Position numbers and translations under genes: made by a program. DNA of 64,000 nt from Leucaena leucocephala (Eukaryota; Streptophyta; Magnoliopsida; Fabales; Fabaceae), in NCBI GenBank assembly GCA_037074615.1, contig CM073524.1, forward strand, positions 18,925,406 to 18,989,405. The letters run 5' to 3'. Numbering within the stretch: the first letter of the stretch is position 1; the number at the start of each line of letters is the position of its first letter. This document shows, one piece after another, positions 10,904 to 22,975 of this stretch. The notes under the pieces are model-generated. The model searched no databases. It saw only the letters and a list, made by a program, of their open reading frames with translations, and was not told where the DNA came from.

Positions 10904-12131
10904 TGTCACATCCTTATTTTTATATATCTTAAGAACCATTCAGTAGCACTTAGAACCACTTTCAGGGTCATTGAAGTCTAAACTCTTAATCTGGAATTTT
11001 ATTCATATCGGGTACTGTTCACTGTGGCAAATTCCAGATGAGTGACCTGACTTTGAAAAATCATAACTAATTCTAGAAACATCTAAATGAAGTGGTTCAA
11101 ATTGATACATGAAGATAACTTAAGTATATTTCAGGTAAAAATCATTGGTTGACCATTCCTTGACAAATTCAACGTGGGTCAACGTTTCAACTTTACTGTT
11201 CATCCAATGACTTTCTCCTGAATCCAGCATTCTGGTCCCAACTTTAACAATTTATATCTTTTCGTGTATACATCCAAATAAATAATTATATATATAAAAT
11301 TAAATCTTAGTATGTCTAATATTTACCATAAAAATATCATACATTTATTCCACCATTTACTATTTTTAATGATTTACCAAACATCAATTGGTCTCCACGG
11401 ATTACTGTTCACAGAGTCATTTTTCAGCAACCAACCTTACATATTAATGCATACATACATCACATACCAGTCAAACATGCCAGATAACAATCATTATTAA
11501 ATAATCAACTGTTATACATCAGTGCATGATTAACATCCTCATATTTCTATTACATTTTTCGTTGTCTAAAATCCGGCAGCATAACTGCTACATTCCTTCT
11601 GTAGAAAGTAACCGATCTTGTACCGATTCGGTAATTCCCGTAGGAACTACCATTCTACGTAAGTACCCAGGAAAGACTGGATGAACCTGCTAGGTCCACT
11701 CACTTCCAGCCTCCTTTGTTCCTGCTTCATTGCCAGAATTTCGGCAGCCTAACGGCGTATCTTAAAATTTCCAAATTTTATTTTTATAGAACCTCCCCTA
11801 TAATGTTATATATGGGAATGAGATTCAAAAGAATCTCAGTAGCAACAATCATAACAATTTATGTAATGCAGAGTGACAGTGCTTGCTTGTGGTTGTGTAC
11901 AGATAAGTATGCTGCATGCTTCAATATTCAATAACATATGATCATAGCATTGTAATAGAGCTTCAAGCATAACATATAAGACAACAATCCAACCAAACAA
12001 TATCACAACAATTCACAAAGACATTACATAAAAGCTAGGATTAGTTACTACCTCAAAAGCAGAACTCTAGAATTTCTGTACTGCTTCCAACTTCACCAGA
12101 ACTTGCTTTCTTCTTTCTCTTTCTCACTTTC

Positions 12132-14254
12132 TGAAACATCCTCCTTTATACTCCTCAGAGTACACTTGCGGAAGCAATATTAGCTTAACTTAAGTCCAGA
12201 GATTGAACTTTTACTCCTAAGTTCCTTATTCTAAACCTTTACTTTGAGACTGATTTCTCACCTTCTACACATCCAAATGAGGCTTAATACCTATCCACGG
12301 AATGCCCCAGATGTGTACTACCGGCTCACCAAATCTCGTGGCCAGACTCCTCTGTTTACTAGGTCAAACTGAGGTCAAAACACTGCTGCTTCAGGACCTG
12401 CGAATTTCCCTCTTAATTTAACATACATAAATTGCATATGCCAAACAATATTTATCATTGAATAAAATCATGTCATACAACATGGCATACACAACAAGAC
12501 ATATACATAATCTTTCTATCTCTATTACATTTCTTTCTGCCTAAACTCCGGCAGCATAACCGCTACGCTTTATCTGTACAAAGAACTGAACTATACTGAT
12601 TCGGTAATCCCCTCATGAGAACTACCATTCTACGTAGTACCCAGGAAAGACTAGATGAACCGGCTACGTCCACTCACTTCTAGCCTCCTTAGACAGCACT
12701 ATGTACACAGTACTTATCATATACTGATGTTCAGTCTTTACTTCGGCAGCATAACGGCGTCTCTTAGGATTCTCTAAATCCACTTCAGCATAACCTCCCT
12801 GTAATGGGTTATGTATGGGGATGAGATTCGGGGAATCTCAGTAACAACAATCATAACAATATATGGAATGCAGAGTGACAGTGCTTGCTTGTGATTGTGT
12901 ACAGATAAGTATGCTGCGTGCTTTCATGCTTAATAACATATGATCATAGCATTACAGCAGAGCTTTAGACATAACATATAAGACAACAATCCAACCAAAC
13001 AATAGCACATCAAATCACAAAGCCATTACATAAAAGCTAGGATTAGTTACTACCTGGCTAGCTCAGCAGAACTCTCCTATCTCGATTCTGCTTCCAGCTC
13101 CGCCAGAACTTCCTTACTTCCTTTCTCCCTTTCTCTCTTCCTTTCCTTCTCCCCTTCTCTCTTCTTTCTCTCCCTTTCCTCTTGCCATGCGTGACTGGAA
13201 ATGAAGGCAAGGGGGGGTATTTATAATTGCCTTTAATGGTAATTCTGTAATTACCATGAACTTTGATCCTGTGGTCCTGGTTTTTCCTGGATTTTCCTAT
13301 TTTCTTTAATTCCTCCTTTACTGCATCATGCATGACATCATCGGGACACCTCACCGGGACACCTCAGCGCCACATTTATCACATGCTGAAAATCCTAAAC
13401 ACCTCAGCAGCTGACTCAGCATGCTGACTCACCGGTCCAGTGTCCTGCCTCGTAATATGTGCCCTAAGCTTTATCTACTTTCTCCAGACCAATGCCATAT
13501 GGCGACTGGAAGAGACCTTGCACGCTTCCCAATGCTATCCAGATAAGTCCCAGACTTATCTGATCACCTCCTCGGTTTTCGTGCAAACCGAGTAACTTTA
13601 CTCTACTGAAAGGTCACCCATCACTACTCTAATGCCATGTGGCATCTTGTCCCATGAGAATATCTTATCAGTCCACCTCATGGTTTCCAGATAACCTTTC
13701 CTGTATCTGGCCTCCTACCTCCGGTCTATCTCTAACCGGGTAACTATCTCTTTTGGACCTTCACCACTCTTGGCCCATACACTTGGCCCCACTTTAGCCA
13801 CTAGTCGTGACCTAGCCATCATCTCATCGCGACTTAACACCTTCTGGTTCATTAGTCGCGACCACAACATTCTCTAGTCGCGACCACAACATTCTTTAGT
13901 CGCGACCATAACAGTCTTTCGTCGCGACCACATCACTTTTTAGTCGTAACCAGGCTTATTCTACTCATTAGTCGCGACACCACATACATATCCGTCACGA
14001 CCAAGCCTCTCTGCCAATATTAGTCGCGACCATAATATACTCTCGTCGCGACCAAAGTCTCTCTCATCGCGACCTAACTAGTCAACTCTTGAACCTTTGA
14101 ACTTTACATCATCCCCAAATGGCCATTTACCCCTTGGGACTTACACTGTTTACACATAAGTCCCCGTACCTTTACTTACTCGCAGCTCAGTCCCTGAAAC
14201 TCTTTATGTTCCTTTGGAACTTCTGCTAAAAAGGGGTCTAGTAGCCTCTTTACA
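12132..14254 (-). mobile_element. Solo LTR S2 with GTCGCGAC array
   Basis: Runs from TGAAACATCC to ...TTTACA, 2123 bp, with perfect CTTTC duplications (12127-12131, 14255-14259), inserted in the R2 3' LTR. On its own strand the start resembles the F 3' LTR (CTACTAGACCCCTTTTTAGC), so it belongs to an F-like family. TATA 13218-13225, hairpin 12822-12840, structured element 12631-12705. The right third carries a tandem array absent from the other LTRs. Confidence 0.85.
13802..14074. repeat. Tandem array of the palindrome GTCGCGAC
   Basis: Twelve TAGTCGCGACC-like motifs start at 13802, 13825, 13853, 13875, 13897, 13919, 13941, 13969, 13992, 14020, 14043 and 14065. Spacing is exactly 22 bp for the central five and 22-28 bp elsewhere. 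Most keep the core TCGCGA; exceptions read TCGTGA, TCGTAA or TCACGA. It is unusually CpG-rich for its surroundings. Confidence 0.85.
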
Positions 14255-15988
14255 CTTTCTCTCTCAAGCACTTCTTTCTCTCTCTTAAAAAGCTCCTTGG
14301 CCGTGAGAATGAGAGGCATGGGGGGTATTTATAGTTTCCTTCAATGGCATTCTTGTAATTTTGAAGCCATATGAACTTGTGGTCCTGGTTTTTCTGGAAT
14401 TTCCTATTTTCTTTTATTCCTTTTACTGCATCATGCATGACATCACCTCAAGGCCACCTCATGGGACACCTCATATGTCACATGGCGAAATTGCAAGCTC
14501 CTGGGACACCTCATCAGTTGACTCAGCAGTTCTAGTCCAATCCAGTACCGGTCTGGTCCGATTTCCCATAAACTAGACTCACCGGCTAAGATTATGCCAC
14601 ATGTCCTTAACTTTTTCTTTCTCCTCTATGTTGGCACCATGTGTCATCTTGCTGGCACCTGTCATGCCATCCAATGCTATCCAGATAAGTCCAAGACTTT
14701 ATCTGATCACCTCCTCTGTTATCGTGCTGACCGAGTAACTTTACTTTATTGAAACAGCATTAAAATAGTATTTTATGCCACTTTTTCCCACATATCACTG
14801 GGCCTACGTTTTTGGGCTCTAGGAATGTTATCTTGGATCCTGATCAAGCTCAAGTACTCTGATGGCTTGATTCCCAAGAAACATCCCTTGGCAAATTACC
14901 AAAATACCCCTAGGTGCCCTTTCTTGCACTATTTTAACCCTAAGGGCAAAACCGTCATTTTACACCTTTCTATACTTTATCAGAGCATATACTGACTCTG
15001 ATTAACTTTATCTGTATATGTCTTGGCCTCTAGGTCTGTCCAGAATGACCAAAATGCCCTTTATACATCTACTACCCCTTTAGTACAACACAGGGGCATT
15101 TTTGTAATTTCACACTTTTCCAGGGTTTTGCTGGACACTGGCCCACCTATCAGTCCATTTTTAGGCCTTTCTGGGTCCAACACCTTCATGACACGTATTA
15201 CGAGGAATCCTCCCCTGTCCAGGTTCACCGAATATTTTAGCTATTATGCACCGTTTACACACATATCCTGACACCGGCTCCTTCTGTCAGATACACTGCC
15301 CTACTGTGTCTGGGCAGCCATTTGGGTTATAACGGGCATCTGACTGTTGTTACCTGACCTCATTCAGTCTTAGTTTGAATACCGATAAATCTTCCTATCG
15401 GATCCCTGGAGGCCTCATACTCTCGTCGGGATTTGCTAATTTGTGAATAACTTTCTCTACAGACCTCCTATAGGTATTCTGTCAGTTTCCTGACATCCGC
15501 CCCATAAAGGTGCATCATCCTGTAATTTCTTACTTATATCTGAAATCTATGGTATCCGGTAGGAATTTTTATAACTTTTGGACGATCAGTCCATTTCTGG
15601 CTATCTGGAGTCTTCAAAAATTCCGGTATTAAGCTGGATACCCTAGCCCTATCTTCTGGTAAAATCTGGGACTGAAATGCTGTCGGGCGGTCCAAACCAC
15701 TTCTGGCCTATTCTTCTTTAATTATACTTTAGCCCTAGGGAACTTTTCTTCTTTGCAATTAAGTCCCTTAAATTTGGCTAAAATTACACTTTGAGACCCC
15801 ACATTTTTGTCTACCTTTCTTTCCTAACCTTAAACTTTCCATAATTGCATTTAAGTCCTTTCATTTCCTTTCTTTTGCAATTTAATCCTTTTCTTTACAT
15901 AAAGGACCACATCTTTTTCCTGAAAAGAACTCATATATTCCATTTAATCTGTACATAGAAATTGGTACAGAAAATTAAGGATATTATA

Positions 15989-16015
15989 TTTCTCTCCCCC
16001 TTAAAATAAATTTCG
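15989..16015 (-). other. R2 polypurine tract
   Basis: On the minus strand TTAAGGGGGAGAGAAA immediately precedes the 3' LTR, with the box GAGGACGAAATTTATTTTA upstream, as in R0. Confidence 0.85.
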
Positions 16016-16044
16016 TCCTCGAAATTTACATTACATCTATCCTA

Positions 16045-19000
16045 TCAAAACAATTCAGGATACTTCTCTCTCATCTTTTCTTCTGTTTCCCATATAGCTT
16101 CTTGTTCAATCAAGCCTTTCCAGATCACTTTAACTAAAGGAATTTGCTTATTCCGCTACTGCTTGACTTTTCTATCAGCAATTCGCACTGGTCCAACCTC
16201 ATAGGTCAAGTCATCTCGCAGTGCGACCTCATCTTGCTCAATCACATGAGATGGATTTGGAACATACTTCTTTAATTGGCAAACATGGAACACATCATGT
16301 ATCTGGCTGAGATTCGGAGGAAGAGCCAACTTGTAGGCTACTGCTCCTATCTTTGAGAGAATCTGGAATGGTCCGATGTATCTTGGATGCAACTTCTTCA
16401 CTTTAATTGATCGTCCAGCTCCCGTGGTTGGAGTTAACTTAAGGAATACATGTTCTCCTTCTTCAAACTCCAACGGCTTCCTTCTGACATCTGCACAGCT
16501 TTTCTGTCTGCTTTGAACTGTCAACGATCGTTTTCTAATTACCGTAACTTGTTCGGCAGTTTAATCCACTATATCCAGACCAAGCATTCTTCTCTCACTC
16601 AACTCTAGCCAGCATAAGGGGGATCTACATTTACGTCCATAGAGTGCTTCAAAAGGTGCCATCTGAATACTGGCCTGATAACTATTGTTATAAGCAAACT
16701 CTATAAGGGGTAAATGGATATCCCAGCTGCCTTTGAAATCTAAGACACATGCTCTCAGCATATCCTCTAACGTTTGTATTGTTCTTTCAGATTGACCATC
16801 TGTCTAAGGATGATAAGCTATACTAAATCTGAGAGTAGTGCCCATTTCTTCCTGTAAAGCCCTCCAGAAATTTGAAGTCAATCAAGGGTCTCTATCAGAC
16901 ACAACGCTGCTCGGGATACCATGAAGCCTAACAATCTCCTTTATATACAACTTTGCCAGCTTTTCAAGAGAATCTCTCTTATTGATTGCCAGAAAATGTG
17001 CTGACTTTGTTAGTCGATCAATTACTACCCACACTGCATCATGTCTACTTGGAGTCAGGGGTAGTCCTTCCACAAAGTCCATGGCAATCCCATCCCATTT
17101 CCACTCAGGGATTTCTAGAGGCTGCAATGTTCCTGCTGGCTTTTGATGTTCAACTTTCACTTTCTGGAAGGTCAAGCACTTAGATACGTAAGTCACAACA
17201 TCCTTCTTCAATCCAGGCCACCAAAATAACCTTTTAACATCATGGTATATCTTGGTCATACCTGGATGTACAGTATACCGACTTTTATGTGCTTCCTCCA
17301 TAATCCTTTCCCTTAATCCCACAACATTAGGGATATAGGGTCTTCCCCGAAACTGTAGTAATCCGTCTGGGGAAATCTCAAAATTCCTTGTCTTCCCCTT
17401 CTCCAGCTTGTCTTTGAATATTGCTGCGAGCTTATCCTGCTTTTGAACCTCTTTTATCTCATCTTCTATGCAAGCTCTGACATGAACTCCTCCAAAAGGA
17501 TTCTCCGTCAGTTGCATTTGATATAGAGGGCTCCAATCGCGCATATCTTCTATCAATTCCAACTACTTGATCATCATGTATGCAACCTGCACCACCTTTC
17601 TACTTAGGGCATCAGCTACCACATTGGCTTTTCCTGGATGGTATTTAATCTAAAAGTCATAATCTTTCAACAACTCCATCCATCGCCGTTGCCTCATATT
17701 CAGCTCTTTTTGATCCTGTAGATACTTCAAGCTTTTGTGGTCGCAAAACAACTCTATCATTGCTCCATATAAATAGTGGCCTCCATATCTTCAGGGCATA
17801 AACCACCGCCGCAAGCTCCAGATCATGAGTGGAATAATTTTCTTCATGTGGCTTCAACTGCCGAGAGGCGTAGGCTACTACTCGACCTTGCTACATCAGC
17901 ACACATCCCAACCCCTGCTTGCTAGCATCAGTGTAGACTACGTAAGTCTAAGTTGGGTCTGGAATAGTCAGCACGGGAGTAGTGGTTAATCTCTACTTCA
18001 ACTCTTGGAAGCTAGCCTCGTACATCTCATCCCACTTAAACTGCTGATTCTTTCTAGTCAGCTTGGTAAGTGGTAAGACAATTCGAGAAAAGTCTTGAAT
18101 AAATCTTCTGTAGTACCCTGCTAGGCAGAGAAAACTTATGATCTCCGTCACTGTCCTTGGCTGCTCCCAGCTCAAAACTGCTTCAACTTTGCTAGGATCC
18201 ACAGCTACCCCATCTCGGGATATGACATGACCTTGAAATTTAACTTCTAACAGCCAAAACTCGTATTTACTCAGCTTAGCATAGAGCTTCTTTTCTTTAA
18301 GGGTACCAAGAATAATCCTCAAATGCCTTTCATGCTCCTCTGGGGATTTGGAGTACACCAAATATTATCAATAAAGACCACAACGAACTGATCTAGATAA
18401 GGCCTAAAGATCCGATTCATGTAGTCCATGAAAATAGCAGGTGCATTGGTTAGTCCAAAAGGCATCACCAGGAACTCAAAATACCCGTAGCGCGTTCTGA
18501 ATGCCGTCTTTGGAATATCATTTGGCTTGACCCTTGTTGATGAAAGCCAGATCTCAAATCAATCTTGGAGAATAAGCTCGCTCCTGCTAACTGGTCTAGC
18601 AGGTCATCAATTCTGGGGAGAGGATACTTATTCTTAACCGTAAGCTTATTTAATTCCCTGTAGTCAATGCATAGCCTTAAACTGCCATCTTTCTTCTTGA
18701 CGAATAGTACTGGAGCACCCCATGGCGATATACTAGGTCATATGAAACCTTTCATTGGGAGCCATCCTGTACGGGGCTTTTGACACCGGTCCAGCTCCAG
18801 GTATAATGTCGATCGCAAACTCCACTTCCCGTTCTGAAGGCAATCCCTGAATCTCCTTTGGGAAGACTTCAGGAAATTCATTGACTACTGGAATCTCCTC
18901 GATGTCTTCTTCCACTTCTGTTTGAACAGAAAAGAATACCACATACCCTTGACATCCTTTCTTTAGACATTTTTCTGTCTGAGCCTCTGTCATAAAGTTC

Positions 19001-19440
19001 AGTCATACTTCTGAGCTCCGATCAGTGATCTTTGGACCAAGAACCAGGGTCTTGTTTCTGCAGTCCAACATCATATTATTGGAGGATAACCAATTTAAAC
19101 CGAGTATGACATCAATCTCTCGGAAAGGCATACAGATCAGGTCTAGGGTGGTACTGCAGTGCTCATAACGCATAACACTATTTAGAGAGGCATCAGACGT
19201 AATTACTCTAGTGTTGGTGGGGGTTTTCACCTGTATATCATAACGCAATTTGATGATCAGAAGGACTAGGCATTTAGCACATTCATAAGATATAAAGGAA
19301 TGACTTGCACCCGAATCAAATAGAGCAGCCACAGCATGATCATTGAGATAGATTGTACCTTGGATCATCTCAGGTGATCGCTGCGCGCCCTCTCTAGTGA
19401 GTGCAAACACTCATCCTACCGTCCTTGGCCTTGGATCAGT
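16045..19440 (-). pseudogene. pol: R2 pol: PR-RT-RNaseH-IN, broken
   Basis: Minus-strand pol. Protease with intact FDSGASHSFIS (about 19325). A deletion of about 44 bp near 18750 removes the segment after MAPNE at the start of RT and shifts the frame. The RT catalytic loop is damaged near 18365: the second Asp reads Asn and one base is lost. RNase H and integrase pieces are recognisable (AMDFVEGLP intact, CLTFQ in place of CLTCQ). A TGA follows SDRDP at about 16885, and a TAG lies just before RNKQIPLVKV. The chromodomain-like tail ends YPELF at 16045. The element could not code for its own mobility now. Confidence 0.85.
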
Positions 19441-20124
19441 TATGGCTTGAGGACATTCTCTGGAAAAATGTCTGGGCTTTCCGCAGGTGTAACAAACATT
19501 CTGGCCCATTAAACATGGTCTATCACCATGATTCTTTCCACACTTTACACATACTGGGGCCTTTGAATCCCTGTTGTTGGACCTGCAGCGAAAATTTTCT
19601 CTATTTGGCTTTTTGTTCTGCCACGGTCGCTTCCTCTTCTTATAGCTGCTCCCACCTACAGCTTCTTGATTTCGACCGGCCTTATCAGGGGTCGCCTGAT
19701 CCCTATTTCTGAATCTGGACAACGTTCGATGATTCATGCTGTTTTCTACAATTCGACATGCTTCCACAGCCTTATTAAACTGGCTGTATTGTTGCGGAGT
19801 TAACTTCTCCTTTAGCGTGGAATTTAATTCCCGAATCATCCTTTCAGTCATCCAGCGCTCGTCATCCACTTGACGTAGATACGTAGAATACTGGGATAAC
19901 CGGATAAACTTAGCCAGATATTCGTCAAAAGCTTCTTTTTCTCCTTGTCTCAGTACAAGGAACTCGGTCTCCCTTTCATCTCTGATGGATTGAGAGAAAT
20001 ATTTCTCGTAAAACTACTCAAGAAACACTTCCCAGGTAACTGGAATATCTCTTGCTTGGAGAAGTAACTCTGTATTCTTCCACCATCTATCCGCATCCTT
20101 TTCTAATTGATAGATGGCCATTTG
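19411..20124 (-). pseudogene. gag: R2 gag, C-terminal part
   Basis: Continues the gag begun at 35559 after the R1 insertion; the break falls in MAIYQLEKDADRWW. Contains EAFDEYLAKFIRLSQYS and a complete knuckle (CVKCGKNHGD, CYTCGKPRHFSREC). Breaks: TAG after EVFLE near 20015 and a CGA-to-TGA stop at 19411 where gag should read into protease. ATTTG at 20120-20124 is the R1 target duplication. Confidence 0.8.
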
Positions 20125-22859
20125 TGTCGCATCCTTACTTTAATGCCCATATATGATCCATTAGTAGCCTTTGGAACCACTTTAGGATCAATTAAAGTTG
20201 GAATCAAAGATCTGAAATTGTTGAAAATCTCTCTCGGGTACTGTTCATATAGCACTTTTCAGATTTTTCCCAAACTTTGAAATTCATATTTAAATCTAGA
20301 AAACTCCAAATGAGGTGATTCCAATTCCTAATGAAATATATTTAAACCCTATTTATGGGAAAAATAATTAATAGGTTCAAGCGCAACTACAAAGTTCCAA
20401 AAAAATTCGCAAACATACACTGTTCATATGGTAATTTTCCAGTTTTTCAGAATCCAACTCTTAACTTTGAAAATTCACCATAAATTCGTTTAATATCCAA
20501 ATTGGACGTACTTGGTGTCTATTTAAAGCTTAAGATGTCAACTTTAAGCATACTAAATTTCAACATTTAATTCATACAATACCATATCCAAAATATGTTG
20601 TAAATCTCACTGCCTTCTAACAGAACTTACATTAAGTACTCTTTGTTCCATATTTACATAATATAAGTGTATCTAACACAACCAAGCATGCTTCAAACAC
20701 CATCAATTAGATCTTTACCTCTTCAATGCTCAGCACCTACCATGGTTTAATATGAAAAAGAGTGAGATTTCCAAAGAAATCCCAATAGCATTCAACACAA
20801 CTTTAACATCATCAAGTAATTATTTAAAGCATGTTATATGATATGGGAGCCACACATTCATTCTCATATTGTTGGCATTCTCTAACATGCATTTGTCATG
20901 ACATCTTAGCAAGGAGATTACCACATAATCAAGCCCATCAAGCTTGCACATCATCACATAATACATGCTCAACCAAACATCATAAACAACAAGACCAATA
21001 AATAATTACAAGACAATGATAAAGTTAGAGTTGTTGCTACCTCTTGGAGATCTTTGTGTTTCCTTGTTGACTTGAAGTTCTTTAGGTGCACAAATGTCAA
21101 ATCCTAATTATTGAACAACAATTTCATGTCATTACACTTCTCAAACATAATCCAAACTTAAAAATCCTAACTACCCTTTCTTGAATGCAATTAGGGTTTT
21201 ATTTATCCTAAGCACTAACATTAACTCTTGGGATCCTATCCTACATAATTTTGGCTAAGGAATCTAATGGTGTGATCCAAATTTTGAAATTGCTTCATCT
21301 CCTATACTGTCCGTACGGACAGAAACGAAAATTGCAACTTAGGGTTTTCTGAAACTTCCATTTTGATGTCTAAGGCTTCCAATTAGGGTCTCCCTACTAT
21401 ACCCTACACAAAATTGCATTTTGAACACATTGGAGGCCTTAAAATCATCATATCTTAACCCTAGAACAAAGTTCATAAATCTGGACAGCAAGGTAGTTCA
21501 AGAACAATTCCAATAAACCATTGATTCCATGAACTAAAACATGTTAAATATTTTCCTTTTCAACTTGTCTTTGCTATCCTTATCATGACTTTCATCTTTT
21601 CCTAATTTGGGCAGCATCTCCCCTTGTAAATTCATGGTTCCCAACCCTTAAAAACCATAAATCAAACTTCCAAACAAATCATTAAAAGCTTGGAAGTATA
21701 CTTACCTTAGTATCCTTGAACTTTGGGAGGTTGGAAGCTTTGTCTTTGGCTTGAGTTTTGAATTGACAAGAGTTTCTCCTATGTAAAGAGGGCTGCACGA
21801 AATTGAAGTCTTTGGAGGGGGTATTTATAGGAAAAATTGAGGGGAAACAAGGGCTAAGATCCAATTCCTAAAAGCTAGATCCAAGGGTTAGAATTTAACC
21901 TCCTTTTTCATTGTAATTATGACAACTTTAAATATTTATCTCCATTTTCTCATATTTTTCTGAGGTCTTTTTATATTCCTAATACTTAATTTTTTTCGGA
22001 TACCTTAAAAGAAACTTTAATACGATAAAAATTCATATAGGGATAGTTTTGTTATTTCCCCTTTATAAAAATGTCTTGGAACCTCATTTTTCCATTTTAT
22101 GGAATTTATTGGGATTTTTCTGAATATTTTTCAAAACTGCCATTTCCGGCCCGAAATTTCCCGAAATTACAATTTTGCCCCTATTTTAGTTTGGGCTCAT
22201 ACTGGCTATTAGACTTTGACTTGGCCCATAATAACCCATCTAAATTTATTCTAAGCCTCCTGGTAAAATTTCATGGTCTTCAGTTTAGATTTGGTCCTTC
22301 GACGAATAAAATCCTAATTTTTAGAGCCGGTAGACAAGCTCCTAAAATTCCTTTAAAATTCTATTTAAAATTATCTGGACATCTTTTGGACGTGTGGTCT
22401 TTTTTACAATCTCCCATAATTCCCAAAGTATCTTCTATCATAATCTCACAGAATTCTGAAGTCCAGTCAGTCTCCTAAAAATTCCAGGTTATTTTCCCAG
22501 ACTTACCGAATTTTTATCAATTAATCGGGACCTCAAATCAAAATTCTGATGTCTCTCATTCAACCCGAAATTTTGTGCTTTATCTCCCAGTATTTTCATA
22601 TCTTAAATCCGTACCGGGCTATTTTGGGCTGAAAGTACAGTTTTTGTGAATTTTCACAAATCACATTTAGGTCCCTTAACCTTTTTCATCTTTGCAGTTT
22701 AGTCCCTGAAGTTTTGTCTACTTTGGACTTCTGGCCATAATACTTTCTAACTTTACAATTTGATCCTTTATTTAATCCGTCATACCATTTACACTTCTCC
22801 AATCATTTCCTTAGCTAGAAACTTAGGGTTTTCGGCTAGGGAAATTCTAGGATGTTACA
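20125..22859 (-). repeat. R1 3' LTR
   Basis: 2735 bp. On the minus strand it starts TGTAACATCCTAGAATTTCC at 22859 and ends GGATGCGACA at 20125. TATA box 21822-21829, splice donor AAG|GTAAGT (GT at 21705-21704), hairpin 20763-20784. Unlike the other LTR families here it lacks the 77-nt structured element. E carries a related block. Confidence 0.9.
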
Positions 22860-22895
22860 TTTCTCTCCCCCTAAAAATAAATTTCACCCTCGAAA
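22860..22895 (-). other. R1 polypurine tract
   Basis: On the minus strand GAGGGTGAAATTTATTTTTA, then GGGGGAGAGAAA, abutting the LTR start. Same arrangement as R0 and R2. Confidence 0.85.
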
Positions 22896-22909
22896 TTTAC
22901 TATGTACAA

Positions 22910-22975
22910 CTACATAAATAAGGTCGGATGAGTCTTCTTAAGTTCTTCCTCTGCTTCCCATGTTGCTTCATTCTC
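22910..22975 (-). pseudogene. pol: R1 pol C-terminus (chromodomain-like tail)
   Basis: The last 21 codons of pol (ENEATWEAEEELKKTHP...LFM, stop at 22910), cut off from the rest by S3. The acidic W-x-x-E tail is the usual end of Tekay integrases, thought to steer integration into heterochromatin. TTCTC at 22971-22975 is the left duplication of S3. Confidence 0.8.

Larger units (their letters stand above)
10904..15988 (-). repeat. R2 3' LTR, split by solo LTR S2
   Basis: About 2.96 kb after removing S2 and one copy of its duplication. Its start on the minus strand, at 15988, has decayed from TGTAATATCC to TATAATATCC. TATA box 14326-14333. Hairpin 11819-11838 with a TTTT loop. The structured element is half missing at 11656-11715. 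A deletion of roughly 27 bp near 15160 is seen against the 5' copy. Confidence 0.85.

Noticed and set aside
13802..14074. CRISPR-like array
   Set aside because: Plant nuclear context, repeats of only 8-11 bp with uneven spacers, and no cas genes.
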